The position numbers were made by a program, and so were the translations under genes. Of a stretch of DNA of 43,377 nt, positions 8,469 to 16,718 are shown one piece after another. How positions within the stretch are numbered: position 1 is the stretch's first letter; the number at the start of each line of letters is the position of its first letter. Under the pieces are notes generated by a model. The model ran no database searches. It was not told the DNA's origin and saw only the letters and a list, made by a program, of their open reading frames with translations. Source of the stretch: CAYRTD01 sp964595055. GTDB lineage: Bacteria; Bacteroidota; Bacteroidia; Bacteroidales; GCA-2748055. Where the stretch lies: NCBI GenBank assembly GCA_964595055.1, contig CAZQOV010000005.1, positions 1 to 43,377 on the forward strand. The letters are read 5' to 3'.

Positions 8469-9488
8469 TTGGATCATTCATTACTTGTCAGCCTGAATAA
8501 TGAAATAATATTTTCCAGCAATCAGAATTGGCTGCATCCCCTGTTTGAATTTGAGGAATACCTGAAAACAAACCATTCAGGCAGGGAAAAAATGTTCCTG
8601 AAAGATAAAGTGGCAGGAAAAGCCGCCGCCTGCCTCATTGCCTATCTGGGCATCAGGAACTGTCACATAGAATTGTTGAGTAAACGGGCCATTCCCGTTT
8701 TTGAGCAAAACAATATCCGGTTTAGCTATGACCGGCTGGTTGATCGTATCCAGTGCAGTACTGAAGACCTTATCGATGATAGGATGAGCATTGGCGAGAC
8801 CTATCTGTTTTTACGCAAACGCGCAGGCAGGGTGAGAGGAGTTCAGATTAAAATGCAGGATGTATCTGTAGAACTTGAAGGACAAACCATTCTCGAAAAC
8901 CTCAGTCTGCACCTGGGCGAGGGCGGGCAGCTGATTATCCACGGAACCAATGGAGCGGGAAAAACCACCCTTTTGAGGTCATTGCTCGGACTTATTCCCA
9001 TTCGTTCCGGTACGATCAGGATTGGGGCTTACCTTGTCGGAAGCCGATCGTGGAGCAAAAACAGGAAGCTTGCCGCTTATGTGCATCAGGAATCCATCAA
9101 AAGCAATTTTCCGATCTCAGCCGGCGAAGTCGTACAAATTGGACTGGGAAATACACGCTTTCCTGCCGGTGAGATCAGGTACAGAGTAGAGGTAGCAATG
9201 CGCCGGACAGGTTCGTTTCACCTGATCGACCAACCTTACCTGAGCCTTTCCGGTGGAGAAAAACAACGGGTTTCACTGGCAAGATGCCTTTGCCAGAATG
9301 CCGGGGTCTTCCTCCTGGATGAGCCCACTTCTTATCTTGATAAACAGGGAAAAGAAGATCTTCTGGACCTGTTACTGGAATTAAGCAATAAGGAAGCCCC
9401 AACCATGATCATTGTTTCTCATGAATTAGCCTGGGCGAAACGACTCAACTGGGAAACCAAAGAGCTGAAAGGAGGCAGACTATGGTAG
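8469..9488 (+). CDS. DUF1893-like domain fused to metal ABC transporter ATPase
   Basis: A 339-residue two-part protein. Residues 5-115 resemble DUF1893 (TM1506-like, cytidine-deaminase-like fold): LLVSLNNEIIFSS, FLKDKVAGKAAACLIA and the IGE near residue 110 match family positions. Residues 125-339 are an ABC ATPase: Walker A GTNGAGKTT (159-167), Q-loop Q207, signature SLSGGEKQR (259-267), Walker B FLLDEP (281-286), H-loop H318. It overlaps the permease gene by 7 bp. The start is a TTG at 8469; the first in-frame ATG would delete half of the DUF1893 part, and a stop lies just upstream at 8454. The ATPase half is ZnuC-like by context. The DUF1893 half may sense or bind a ligand, but this is inference. 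Confidence 0.8.
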   Translation: MDHSLLVSLNNEIIFSSNQNWLHPLFEFEEYLKTNHSGREKMFLKDKVAGKAAACLIAYLGIRNCHIELLSKRAIPVFEQNNIRFSYDRLVDRIQCSTEDLIDDRMSIGETYLFLRKRAGRVRGVQIKMQDVSVELEGQTILENLSLHLGEGGQLIIHGTNGAGKTTLLRSLLGLIPIRSGTIRIGAYLVGSRSWSKNRKLAAYVHQESIKSNFPISAGEVVQIGLGNTRFPAGEIRYRVEVAMRRTGSFHLIDQPYLSLSGGEKQRVSLARCLCQNAGVFLLDEPTSYLDKQGKEDLLDLLLELSNKEAPTMIIVSHELAWAKRLNWETKELKGGRLW

Positions 9489-10279
9489 AACTTCTCTCAC
9501 TAAAACCCATCCTTAAGGGCTTTATTGTCCTGACCATGGCAGGTCTTACCTTTCCAATCACCGGGGTTTATCTTTTCAGACTCAATCTCCTGCCCTTGCG
9601 GTTTATGCTTATGCACGGAGCCATTCTCGGTGGAGCCATGGCTCTTGCCCTCCATATCAACCTCTTCTGGACAACCATAGCAGTGAACCTTCTTTTGGTA
9701 ATCTTTATGGCGAAATCGTCCAGATCACTGAACACCGATACCGGCCAGATGAGTACCTTTTTTATGGTCATATCCATTTCACTCGCGTTTATCATTATTA
9801 ATATATTTAATGTTCCGGCCAAAGATACCCTCAGCCTGCTTTGGGGAAATCTTTATATGCTCAGCTGGAAAGAAATCACCGGAATAGGATTCTTTTGCCT
9901 GTTCCTTATCGCTTTTCAATATTTTTTCCGCAACCAGCTCAGAGCTATGTTTTTTGACCGGGAAATCGCCTTTACCTCCGGAATCAATGAGGGCTTGCTG
10001 TATTATATGGTTATCCTCATTGTAGCCATAACCGTGGCACTGGCAATGAAACTTATCGGCGCTCTCCTCCTTGATGCAATCCTTTTATTGCCTCCGCTAA
10101 TTGCCTCTTTCAAGGCAAGAAGTCTTCGAAGCATGGTTATGTACGCAGCAATCTGGGGCGGAATATTTTCCGTGACTGGTTTTCTGCTTTCCATTGCTGT
10201 CGATATTCCAGCAAGCTCTGCTGTTGCAGGTTTTGCCTCAGTGGCATTTGTAATCATCCTTTTTAGCCGAAAGAAATGA
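9482..10279 (+). CDS. Metal ABC transporter permease, ZnuB-like (ABC-3 family)
   Basis: A 265-residue very hydrophobic inner-membrane protein with about seven to eight membrane segments. The family layout is visible: LRFMLMHGAILGGAMALAL near residue 40, then the late MKLIGALLLDAILLLPPLIA segment near residue 195, which corresponds to the conserved VGxLLVxALLxxPAAxA region of zinc/manganese permeases. It overlaps the ATPase gene by 7 bp and the binding-protein gene by 4 bp (ATGA), so the three are translationally coupled. It would form the membrane channel of the importer. Confidence 0.9.
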   Translation: MVELLSLKPILKGFIVLTMAGLTFPITGVYLFRLNLLPLRFMLMHGAILGGAMALALHINLFWTTIAVNLLLVIFMAKSSRSLNTDTGQMSTFFMVISISLAFIIINIFNVPAKDTLSLLWGNLYMLSWKEITGIGFFCLFLIAFQYFFRNQLRAMFFDREIAFTSGINEGLLYYMVILIVAITVALAMKLIGALLLDAILLLPPLIASFKARSLRSMVMYAAIWGGIFSVTGFLLSIAVDIPASSAVAGFASVAFVIILFSRKK

Positions 10280-11037
10280 AAACATTACTTAGCATTTTCA
10301 TCGCTTTTCTTCTTTTCCTCCAATGTGGACATAACCCTGCACCAACAGGCGGTATCGTAGCCACCAATGCATGGACGGCAGCTTATGCCCGGGCTGCAGG
10401 AGCTGAGAATATAAGCATTCTTGCTCCCTATGAAATGATACACCCCAGCGAATACGAGATGCGTCCCGGAGATATTGCCAGAATCCAAAAAGCCGATCTC
10501 ATCTTGTTTGCCGGTTATGAGGTGATGGTCGATCAGATAAAATCCGGTCTGGAACTTCCCGACGAAAAAATGCTGGCCATTACCACCAGCTATAACTATG
10601 AGGAAATTGTACAGTCAGTCCTTAAGATAGCCGAAAAAAGAGAAAGTGAAGAGATCGCCCGAAAAAATCTGGAAAAAATAAAAAAGGTGCTCGATTATGG
10701 TAAAAAAATCGTCCGGAAAAACGGTCTGGATACCATTCCCACCCTTGTCCATAACTTTCAACAATCGTTTGCATCGGAAACAGGCATCCACCCAACCGGA
10801 GTATTCGGTCCCTCCCCCCCAGAACCCAGGCAAATCCTTTTACTCACCCGTACCCGTCCAGTACTGATCATCGATAATGCCCATACCCCCTCAGGAGGCG
10901 CTCTCCTTGAAACCGTTGAGAATGCTGCCTATGTTGAATGGCTAAATTTCCCCGGACTTTACGGAACAAGAACATTAGAGGATGTAATCAAATATAACAT
11001 CGAACAAATAACGTCTTTGGATCTGATGAGGGATTAA
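10276..11037 (+). CDS. Metal-binding lipoprotein, ZnuA-like substrate-binding protein
   Basis: A 253-residue lipoprotein. The signal peptide ends in the lipobox LFLQC, with the lipidated cysteine at residue 17. The cluster A-I family layout follows: GIVATNAWTAAYARAAG, then the ILAPYEMIHPSEYEMRPGD region with a candidate metal-ligand histidine in HPSEYE, then KADLILFAGYEVM. Later candidate ligands are the histidines in TLVHNF and GIHPTG and the aspartate in IIDNAH. It is shorter than E. coli ZnuA and lacks the His/Asp-rich loop. The gene begins in the ATGA overlap with the permease. Zinc, manganese or iron cannot be told apart from sequence. Confidence 0.85.
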   Translation: MKTLLSIFIAFLLFLQCGHNPAPTGGIVATNAWTAAYARAAGAENISILAPYEMIHPSEYEMRPGDIARIQKADLILFAGYEVMVDQIKSGLELPDEKMLAITTSYNYEEIVQSVLKIAEKRESEEIARKNLEKIKKVLDYGKKIVRKNGLDTIPTLVHNFQQSFASETGIHPTGVFGPSPPEPRQILLLTRTRPVLIIDNAHTPSGGALLETVENAAYVEWLNFPGLYGTRTLEDVIKYNIEQITSLDLMRD

Positions 11038-11207
11038 ATGATTCCATATTCCATTCTCTTCTTTCATCCACCAAAGCCCCAAAACTCTCCTTCGTATATT
11101 TACTTATGAAGGGTCGTCGGTGAACCACATTCCATCTCGAATAAACTCAATGACCGGTTATCTTAATTTTCATTTCTCCATTCTCCTGCCACATTATCTT
11201 CACCTCA

Positions 11208-11807
11208 TTATCCCCCCTCATTCTCCCTCCTGACCAGGCCGTAAAACAAAAACTCAATTAAATTATCCAGACGTTTTTCAATGTCTCCATATTCCTTTTT
11301 AATGAACAAAGGAATCTCCAGTCCTTTCATGGCTGTGACAAGAGCTACAGCACCCAGCTCCGGATCATCAATGATAAATTCTTTTTTTTCCATGCCCTCT
11401 TTCAAAATCCGGGATACAAGCTCTACCTCACGCCGGTCATAATCTTTTCGTATTTGCTCTATGAATTCAAGATGCATCAGAGAATCGCTCTTAAGGGCCG
11501 CATAAAAATTGCTTAACATTTTTAATTTATGCATCCGGAACAGAATGTAGGTTTTTAACTGGTCAATAGGATCTTCAACTTTCGATACGGTTTCCTTCAG
11601 CTCTTTTTTTAGTTCCTCCGCCTCTTTCTCAACCACCGCCCTGAAAATATCCTCCTTGGAAGGGAAATAATAGTAAATGGAACTTTTTCCTTTATTGGTA
11701 GCCATCGCTATCTCTTCCATGGTCGTTTTTCGATAACCAAACCGGGTAAAGATCTTACTGGCTACTTTGATTATTTTTGAACGTACTTCATCCTTTTGAA
11801 CAACCAT
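11208..11807 (-). CDS. TetR/AcrR family transcriptional regulator
   Basis: A 199-residue regulator. The N-terminal helix-turn-helix is clear: KIIKVASKIFTRFGYRKTT, then MEEIAMATNKGKSSIYYYFPSKEDIF (about residues 11-55). The rest is a helical ligand-binding domain of unknown specificity. I chose the ATG at 11807, just before the TetR domain; the longer frame starts with a TTG at 11861 and adds 18 untypical residues. The gene ends in a low-complexity tail (RRENEGG). It converges on the metal importer, with the glycosyltransferase gene on its other side, so its target is not evident. TetR proteins often control their own promoter. Confidence 0.92.
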   Translation of the reverse strand: MVVQKDEVRSKIIKVASKIFTRFGYRKTTMEEIAMATNKGKSSIYYYFPSKEDIFRAVVEKEAEELKKELKETVSKVEDPIDQLKTYILFRMHKLKMLSNFYAALKSDSLMHLEFIEQIRKDYDRREVELVSRILKEGMEKKEFIIDDPELGAVALVTAMKGLEIPLFIKKEYGDIEKRLDNLIEFLFYGLVRRENEGG

Positions 11808-12333
11808 CCTGCTAATAATTAAGGGTTTATAAATCGTTGAACCTTTGCCCGAGAAAAGCAAACCTTATTTCTCCTTCAACAGATTTTTCAAATTTAAACC
11901 CTACACAAACATCTTGCAAATTTTTTATCGAATAATTTGGTCTGAAAGTCAAAAAACCTGTCCTGCTCCTAGTGTTTTGATTTACTGGTTTTTACAAGGT
12001 TATTGTTTCATGATTAACATGAAATGCTACAGGCATATTTGAAAAAATACGGAACGGAACAGGCTCAGTACTATAGTCAGTGATCCTCCGGGGTATAGGA
12101 TTTTTACCTGACGAAATTTAACCGGAAACCCATAAGCCTAGCATCTTCTTCGTCCAGATTATCGGTTTTCCCTGTCCTTCGAACCATAATAAACACCAAG
12201 ATAACGAGCAGCTTACTCAAACCTTAAGTCATGACCTAATTTAACATCCAGCTTGACGGACCCATTTCTCACACACAAAAAAGATTTAACATAATGTGTA
12301 AAAAAAACGTTCCCGGACTTTCATTTTTTTATT
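11808..12333. other. Long intergenic region between divergent genes
   Basis: About 525 bp with no convincing gene. It must hold the tetR promoter and the leader of the sugar transferase gene. The only open frame of note on the minus strand (12104-12220, TTG start) encodes 38 residues with one hydrophobic segment and was not accepted. No RNA gene is recognisable. Confidence 0.5.
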
Positions 12334-12341
12334 TAGTTTTG
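12334..12341 (+). promoter_or_regulatory. -7 box TAGTTTTG for the atypical sugar transferase
   Basis: An exact TAnnTTTG match 21 nt before the ATG at 12363. It decides the start: the longer frame from 12294 runs through this promoter. Confidence 0.6.
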
Positions 12342-12362
12342 CACAAACACCAGAGTCATTTT

Positions 12363-13883
12363 ATGAATAGAGCGAGAATCTTCCGGATGCTGATAATTGA
12401 TGCAATCATTCTGATAATGGCTTTTTTAATCATGATTACCTCTAAGCCCGGAACCCCAAATTACCTTTCCTGGCATTACCTCACTGGTTTGGGAATTTTA
12501 ATATTAACCTGGATCATTGCTTCGCTCTATTTCAAAAAATATCGCTTTAAAAAAAAATATCGTTTTGATAAAATTACCCGGCAGATCCTCCTGTCAAATA
12601 TGTTCTCGGTTTCAACCATTGCAATTTTTGTTCTGCTTTTTCAGGTTTCAGGCTATTCCCGTCTTGTCTTTTTCGGAACAGTTGTTATCGCAACCGTCCT
12701 TGAGCTGGTAGTGGCTAATCTTTATTATTTGCTTATTCATACAAAAAACGGAAAAACTGATCTTTATAACCCTCCCCCAAAAGCTCATGAGCTTAAGAAA
12801 GCTATACGCGGCATTAACTATGCCGACATTTCCCTTTCATCCAATTATGTTAAAAATGCGATCGTTGAAGAATGTGGCATTAATGCCTACAATTTTCTTA
12901 AGAAACATGTAAAGATCGAAGAAAACAAATTGTTATGTTTGGCTACCACTACACGTTTTAATGTTGAATTTCAACCCTCCAATCATTTTACCAAGATCAT
13001 TAACCTCAAACGTGTCAACGATATTCAATACATCAATAAATTTTTTGAAACGGTGAACCGGAAATTGCCAAAGGGTGGAATATTCATGGGCTGTGTTGAA
13101 ACCAAAGATCAGCGGAAGGAAAGGATCCTCAGAAAATTCCCTCCGGTATTAAACTGGATCTATTATACCCTTGACTTCATCCTCAAAAGAATTTTCCCCA
13201 AGTTTATACTCACAAAAAAAATCTATTTCCTTCTTACCCGTGGCAATAACCGGGTGCTTTCAAAAGCCGAAGTTCTGGGCAGATTGTATTCCTGTGGATT
13301 TAAAGAGTTGGATGAAAAAGATATTGACGGGCATTATTATTTTGTCATGGAAAAAGATTCCAGTCCTGCCTACGACATGAATCCCACCTATGGTCCCTTC
13401 ATAAAATTGAACAGGGTGGGCAAAAACGGAAAAATGATCAAAGTCTATAAAATGAGGACGATGCATCCTTATGCGGAATATTTACAGGATTATGTTTTCA
13501 AAAAAAATCATCTGGAAGAAGGAGGTAAGTTTAAAAATGATTTCAGAATTACCGGCGTGGGAAAATTCATGCGGAAACTATGGCTGGATGAATTACCCAT
13601 GATCTTTAATCTTCTCAAGGGAGACATGAAGATTATCGGAATACGCCCCCTGAGCAAACATTATTATAGCTTATACTCTGAAGAATTAAAACAAAAACGC
13701 ATCCAAACAAAACCCGGTCTGATTCCGCCTTTTTATGCCGATCTGCCAAAAACCCTCGAAGAAATTCAGCAATCGGAATTACGCTACCTCAATGCCTATG
13801 AACAACGTCCTTTTCTCACAGATATCCGGTATTTCTTCCTGGCGTTAAAGAATATTGTGGTGAAAAAAGCCAGGTCTCAATGA
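12363..13883 (+). CDS. Atypical membrane sugar transferase with methyltransferase-like middle region
   Basis: A 506-residue protein. Residues 1-130 hold about four membrane segments. Residues 150-330 end in VLSKAEVLGRLYSCGFKELDE, which resembles the end of class I methyltransferase folds, but no SAM-binding GxGxG is visible. Residues 340-506 match the soluble part of the bacterial sugar transferase family (polyprenyl-phosphate phosphoglycosyltransferases): LNRVGKNGKMIKVYKMRTM, then LWLDELPMIFNLLKGDMKIIGIRPL with the catalytic-type Asp-Glu pair. The membrane re-entrant helix and KRxxD motif that normally precede this domain are missing. The start at 12363 is set by a promoter box. It could start a surface glycan, or be a modified relative. 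Confidence 0.72.
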   Translation: MNRARIFRMLIIDAIILIMAFLIMITSKPGTPNYLSWHYLTGLGILILTWIIASLYFKKYRFKKKYRFDKITRQILLSNMFSVSTIAIFVLLFQVSGYSRLVFFGTVVIATVLELVVANLYYLLIHTKNGKTDLYNPPPKAHELKKAIRGINYADISLSSNYVKNAIVEECGINAYNFLKKHVKIEENKLLCLATTTRFNVEFQPSNHFTKIINLKRVNDIQYINKFFETVNRKLPKGGIFMGCVETKDQRKERILRKFPPVLNWIYYTLDFILKRIFPKFILTKKIYFLLTRGNNRVLSKAEVLGRLYSCGFKELDEKDIDGHYYFVMEKDSSPAYDMNPTYGPFIKLNRVGKNGKMIKVYKMRTMHPYAEYLQDYVFKKNHLEEGGKFKNDFRITGVGKFMRKLWLDELPMIFNLLKGDMKIIGIRPLSKHYYSLYSEELKQKRIQTKPGLIPPFYADLPKTLEEIQQSELRYLNAYEQRPFLTDIRYFFLALKNIVVKKARSQ

Positions 13884-13991
13884 GTGAAGTGGAGAACGGG
13901 AAAAGGTAAGCGGTAAGCGTTGAACAGTTTGGCAGAGAAAATAGCCAGATTCTGAAGGTCATGATTTTATCGCTTTCTCATTTTCTTTTCT

Positions 13992-13999
13992 TATTTTTG
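13992..13999 (+). promoter_or_regulatory. -7 box TATTTTTG for the histidine kinase
   Basis: An exact TAnnTTTG match 24 nt before the ATG at 14024. Confidence 0.55.
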
Positions 14000-14023
14000 C
14001 TCCCATTATAATAGTCAAAGCAA

Positions 14024-15061
14024 ATGCGATCATCTCCCCGCGAACTAGCAATTTATATTGCGCTGCTTATTGCTTCCGTTTCCGGAGGTTTATTCCTGAT
14101 ATTGAATTTATTTAATATCCAGCAATTGTGGATCCCTGTATTAATTACCATCCTTGTCTTCTTTACCATCTCCTACCTGATTGTTTATAGTACCCTGACC
14201 AATTTTATTTTTGAAAAAATCCAACCGGTGTACAAAACCATTCATGATTTTACTGAATCCCAGAAAGAATTAAAGAAAAAGATCGTCCAGAATGATCTTA
14301 TTACTCAGGTCAATAAAGAGGTTGAAGACTGGGCCGACAGTAAAACCAGGGAGATCAAAAAACTTAAACAACTGGAAAAATACCGAAAGGATTTTGTAGG
14401 CAATGTTTCCCACGAATTAAAAACGCCCATCTTTAACATTCAGGGATACATACTTACGCTTTTAGACGGGGGACTGGAAGATAATTCCATTAACAGACTT
14501 TATTTGCAGCGAGCGGAAAAAAGTATAAACCGGATGATCTCGATTGTGGAAGACCTTGAGTCCATATCCCGTCTTGAGTCTGGTGAAGTAAAACCCGACT
14601 TTGAAACCTTTGATATTGTTAAGCTGGTAGAGGATGTTTTCGAAAGCCTGGAAATAAGAGCAAAGGAAAAAGGGATAAATTTAAATTTTGGATCCAGTTA
14701 CGCTAAGCCTATCAGGGTTGAAGCCGACAGAAAGCGAATGATCGAAGTGGTGACTAACCTGGTTGTCAACTCCATCAATTACGGGAAGAAAAATGGGAAA
14801 ACCACTGTTTCGTTCATGGATATGGGACAGAAAGTACTCATTGATGTAACCGATGACGGAATCGGAATATCCGAAAAAGACATCCCCCGAATTTTTGAAC
14901 GTTTCTTTCGTACCGATAAATCTCGCTCCCGTGCCCAGGGCGGAACCGGTCTTGGGCTTGCAATTGTTAAACACATTATTGAAGCGCATAATCAATCCAT
15001 CAATGTTAGATCAAAACTGGATAAAGGCAGCTCATTTGTCTTTACCTTGAAAAAAGCATAG
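14024..15061 (+). CDS. PhoR-like sensor histidine kinase (no adjacent regulator)
   Basis: A 345-residue inner-membrane kinase. Two membrane segments (about residues 8-28 and 36-55) with almost no periplasmic loop are followed by a coiled linker. The dimerisation H-box FVGNVSHELKTP has the phospho-accepting His130. The ATP-binding domain shows the N-box (NLVVNSINYG), G1 (DDGIGI), F-box (FERFFR) and G2 (GGTGLGLAIV). The lack of a periplasmic sensor suggests it senses the membrane or a partner protein, as in PhoR-type kinases. No response regulator gene lies next to it in the window, so its partner is encoded elsewhere. It has its own promoter box. Confidence 0.93.
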   Translation: MRSSPRELAIYIALLIASVSGGLFLILNLFNIQQLWIPVLITILVFFTISYLIVYSTLTNFIFEKIQPVYKTIHDFTESQKELKKKIVQNDLITQVNKEVEDWADSKTREIKKLKQLEKYRKDFVGNVSHELKTPIFNIQGYILTLLDGGLEDNSINRLYLQRAEKSINRMISIVEDLESISRLESGEVKPDFETFDIVKLVEDVFESLEIRAKEKGINLNFGSSYAKPIRVEADRKRMIEVVTNLVVNSINYGKKNGKTTVSFMDMGQKVLIDVTDDGIGISEKDIPRIFERFFRTDKSRSRAQGGTGLGLAIVKHIIEAHNQSINVRSKLDKGSSFVFTLKKA

Positions 15062-15121
15062 CCGGGTTTTTCTTTTCATTAAAAAAATACCTATTTTCGA
15101 TGGCTTCAAATACGATGCTGT

Positions 15122-16573
15122 ATGGATTTAATGGCATTAATTCCTTTCATTGCATATTTTATCCTGGTGATTCTTATCGGTATCTTTTCTTCGGGCTTTT
15201 CTTCAAAAGGGATTTCCGAATTCTTTATCGGTGACAGAAAAATGAATCTTTTCGTGGTGGCCTTATCCGCCGTAGTTTCGGGAAGGTCTGCATGGTTATT
15301 GCTGGGATTTACCGGGCAATCATACACCATGGGACTATCAGCCATATGGGCAGTGGCAGGATATATTGTGGTGGAATTTTTTCTCTTTCTATATTATGCC
15401 CCAAAACTGCGAAAGTATGCTGAAAAATATAATTGCATCACCATCCCGGATTTCTTTGCCTCCCGGTTTAACGATAAATCCGGGAGTCTGAGAATCCTTA
15501 TCGCTGCCATCTTTATAATTTTCATGGTTACTTATGTAGGGGCTCAGTTTGTAGGTGGAGGAAAAGCTTTTTTTGCCCATTTCGGCGTACGTCATGAAAC
15601 CGGAATGGTGATCACGGCTTCCATTGTTTTGATTTATACTATCCTTGGGGGATTTCTGGCTGTAAGTCTGACTGATGTTTTGCAGGCAATAATCATGCTA
15701 TTCGCATTAATCGGCCTGCCCATTTACGGCATCATTCAATCGGGCGGATTGATGGAAGTCACCGCTCAGCTTAGCAGCATTGAAACCGGTTATTTCAATC
15801 CCATTGCATTTGGATTTGGTTCAATGATCGGCCTGCTGGGCATCGGATTAGGGTCTCCGGGTAACCCCCACATTCTGGTAAGATATATGTCCATTAAAAA
15901 TTACCGGCAACTGAAATGGACCGCAATTGTGGGTACAGCATGGAATGTCCTGCTTGCCCTGGGAGCATTTATGATCGGGATAGTAGCAAGAGCTTATTTT
16001 CCAGAGGCACATATGCTACCTGACCATGATCCGGAAAATGCTTATATAACGCTGGCCAATGAGCTTTTGCCCACCGCCCTGGTCGGCATCCTGCTTGCCT
16101 CCATTTTTGCCGCCATTATGTCAACAGCCGATTCTCAGCTCCTTGTTGCTGCCTCGTCCATCGTAAGAGATATCTATGAAAAAGTCATTCATAATAATAA
16201 ATTCATACCCCCCGGAAAACTTGCCATGTTGAGTCGACTGTTTGTCGCGGTTCTGGTTTACCTGGCCGTAGCACTTGGTTTTATTGTTGAAGACCTGGTC
16301 TTCTGGTTCGTATTGTTTGCCTGGGCGGGACTGGGAGCTGCCATCGGGCCTGCCTCCATCCTGGCCCTTTTCAGTAAACGAACCACCAAAACCGGTGTTA
16401 TGGCAGGGATGATAGCCGGTACACTAACTGTCTTTATATGGAAGAGTATTGATTTTCTGAGCCAATGGCTATATGAGTTAATTCCCGGATTCATTGCAGG
16501 TTGGATCTTTACCTACTGGGGCAGTGAACTGGAGCATTATCTGAACAGGAGAAAAACAAAAAAACCTTCCTGA
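15122..16573 (+). CDS. Sodium:solute symporter, PutP-like
   Basis: A 483-residue inner-membrane transporter of the SSS family with about 12-13 hydrophobic segments. Family features: GISEFFIGDRKMN near the first loop, SGRSAWLLLGFTG, YNCITIPDFFASRF, GLGSPGNPHILVRYMSIK, and the late IMSTADSQLLVAASSIVRDIYEK motif. These resemble the sodium/proline symporter PutP more than other SSS members. Proline is the most likely substrate, but other amino or organic acids cannot be excluded. The ATG lies 22 nt after a near-consensus -7 box (TATTTTCG at 15092-15099). It follows the kinase gene by 60 nt, so regulation by that kinase is possible but not shown. Confidence 0.9.
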   Translation: MDLMALIPFIAYFILVILIGIFSSGFSSKGISEFFIGDRKMNLFVVALSAVVSGRSAWLLLGFTGQSYTMGLSAIWAVAGYIVVEFFLFLYYAPKLRKYAEKYNCITIPDFFASRFNDKSGSLRILIAAIFIIFMVTYVGAQFVGGGKAFFAHFGVRHETGMVITASIVLIYTILGGFLAVSLTDVLQAIIMLFALIGLPIYGIIQSGGLMEVTAQLSSIETGYFNPIAFGFGSMIGLLGIGLGSPGNPHILVRYMSIKNYRQLKWTAIVGTAWNVLLALGAFMIGIVARAYFPEAHMLPDHDPENAYITLANELLPTALVGILLASIFAAIMSTADSQLLVAASSIVRDIYEKVIHNNKFIPPGKLAMLSRLFVAVLVYLAVALGFIVEDLVFWFVLFAWAGLGAAIGPASILALFSKRTTKTGVMAGMIAGTLTVFIWKSIDFLSQWLYELIPGFIAGWIFTYWGSELEHYLNRRKTKKPS

Positions 16574-16718
16574 CCAGAAATCAATAACATCAAAAGATAA
16601 AATCTTACCGGAAACAGCGGTTTTGAAAAGATCCGGGCCAAACTTTCAAACCCGCAAAATTTCTCTCCATCAACTCCGGAACCTTTTCCCTCTGTCTTCC
16701 TGCTTATCGTTAGCCATA

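Noticed and set aside
11845..12042. 65-residue plus-strand frame upstream of the sugar transferase
   Set aside because: It overlaps the tetR leader, has no promoter in place and shows no recognisable pattern.
12104..12220. 38-residue minus-strand frame with one hydrophobic segment and a basic/acidic tail (TTG start)
   Set aside because: It is short, has no good start or Shine-Dalgarno, and there is no independent support. Conservation would be needed.
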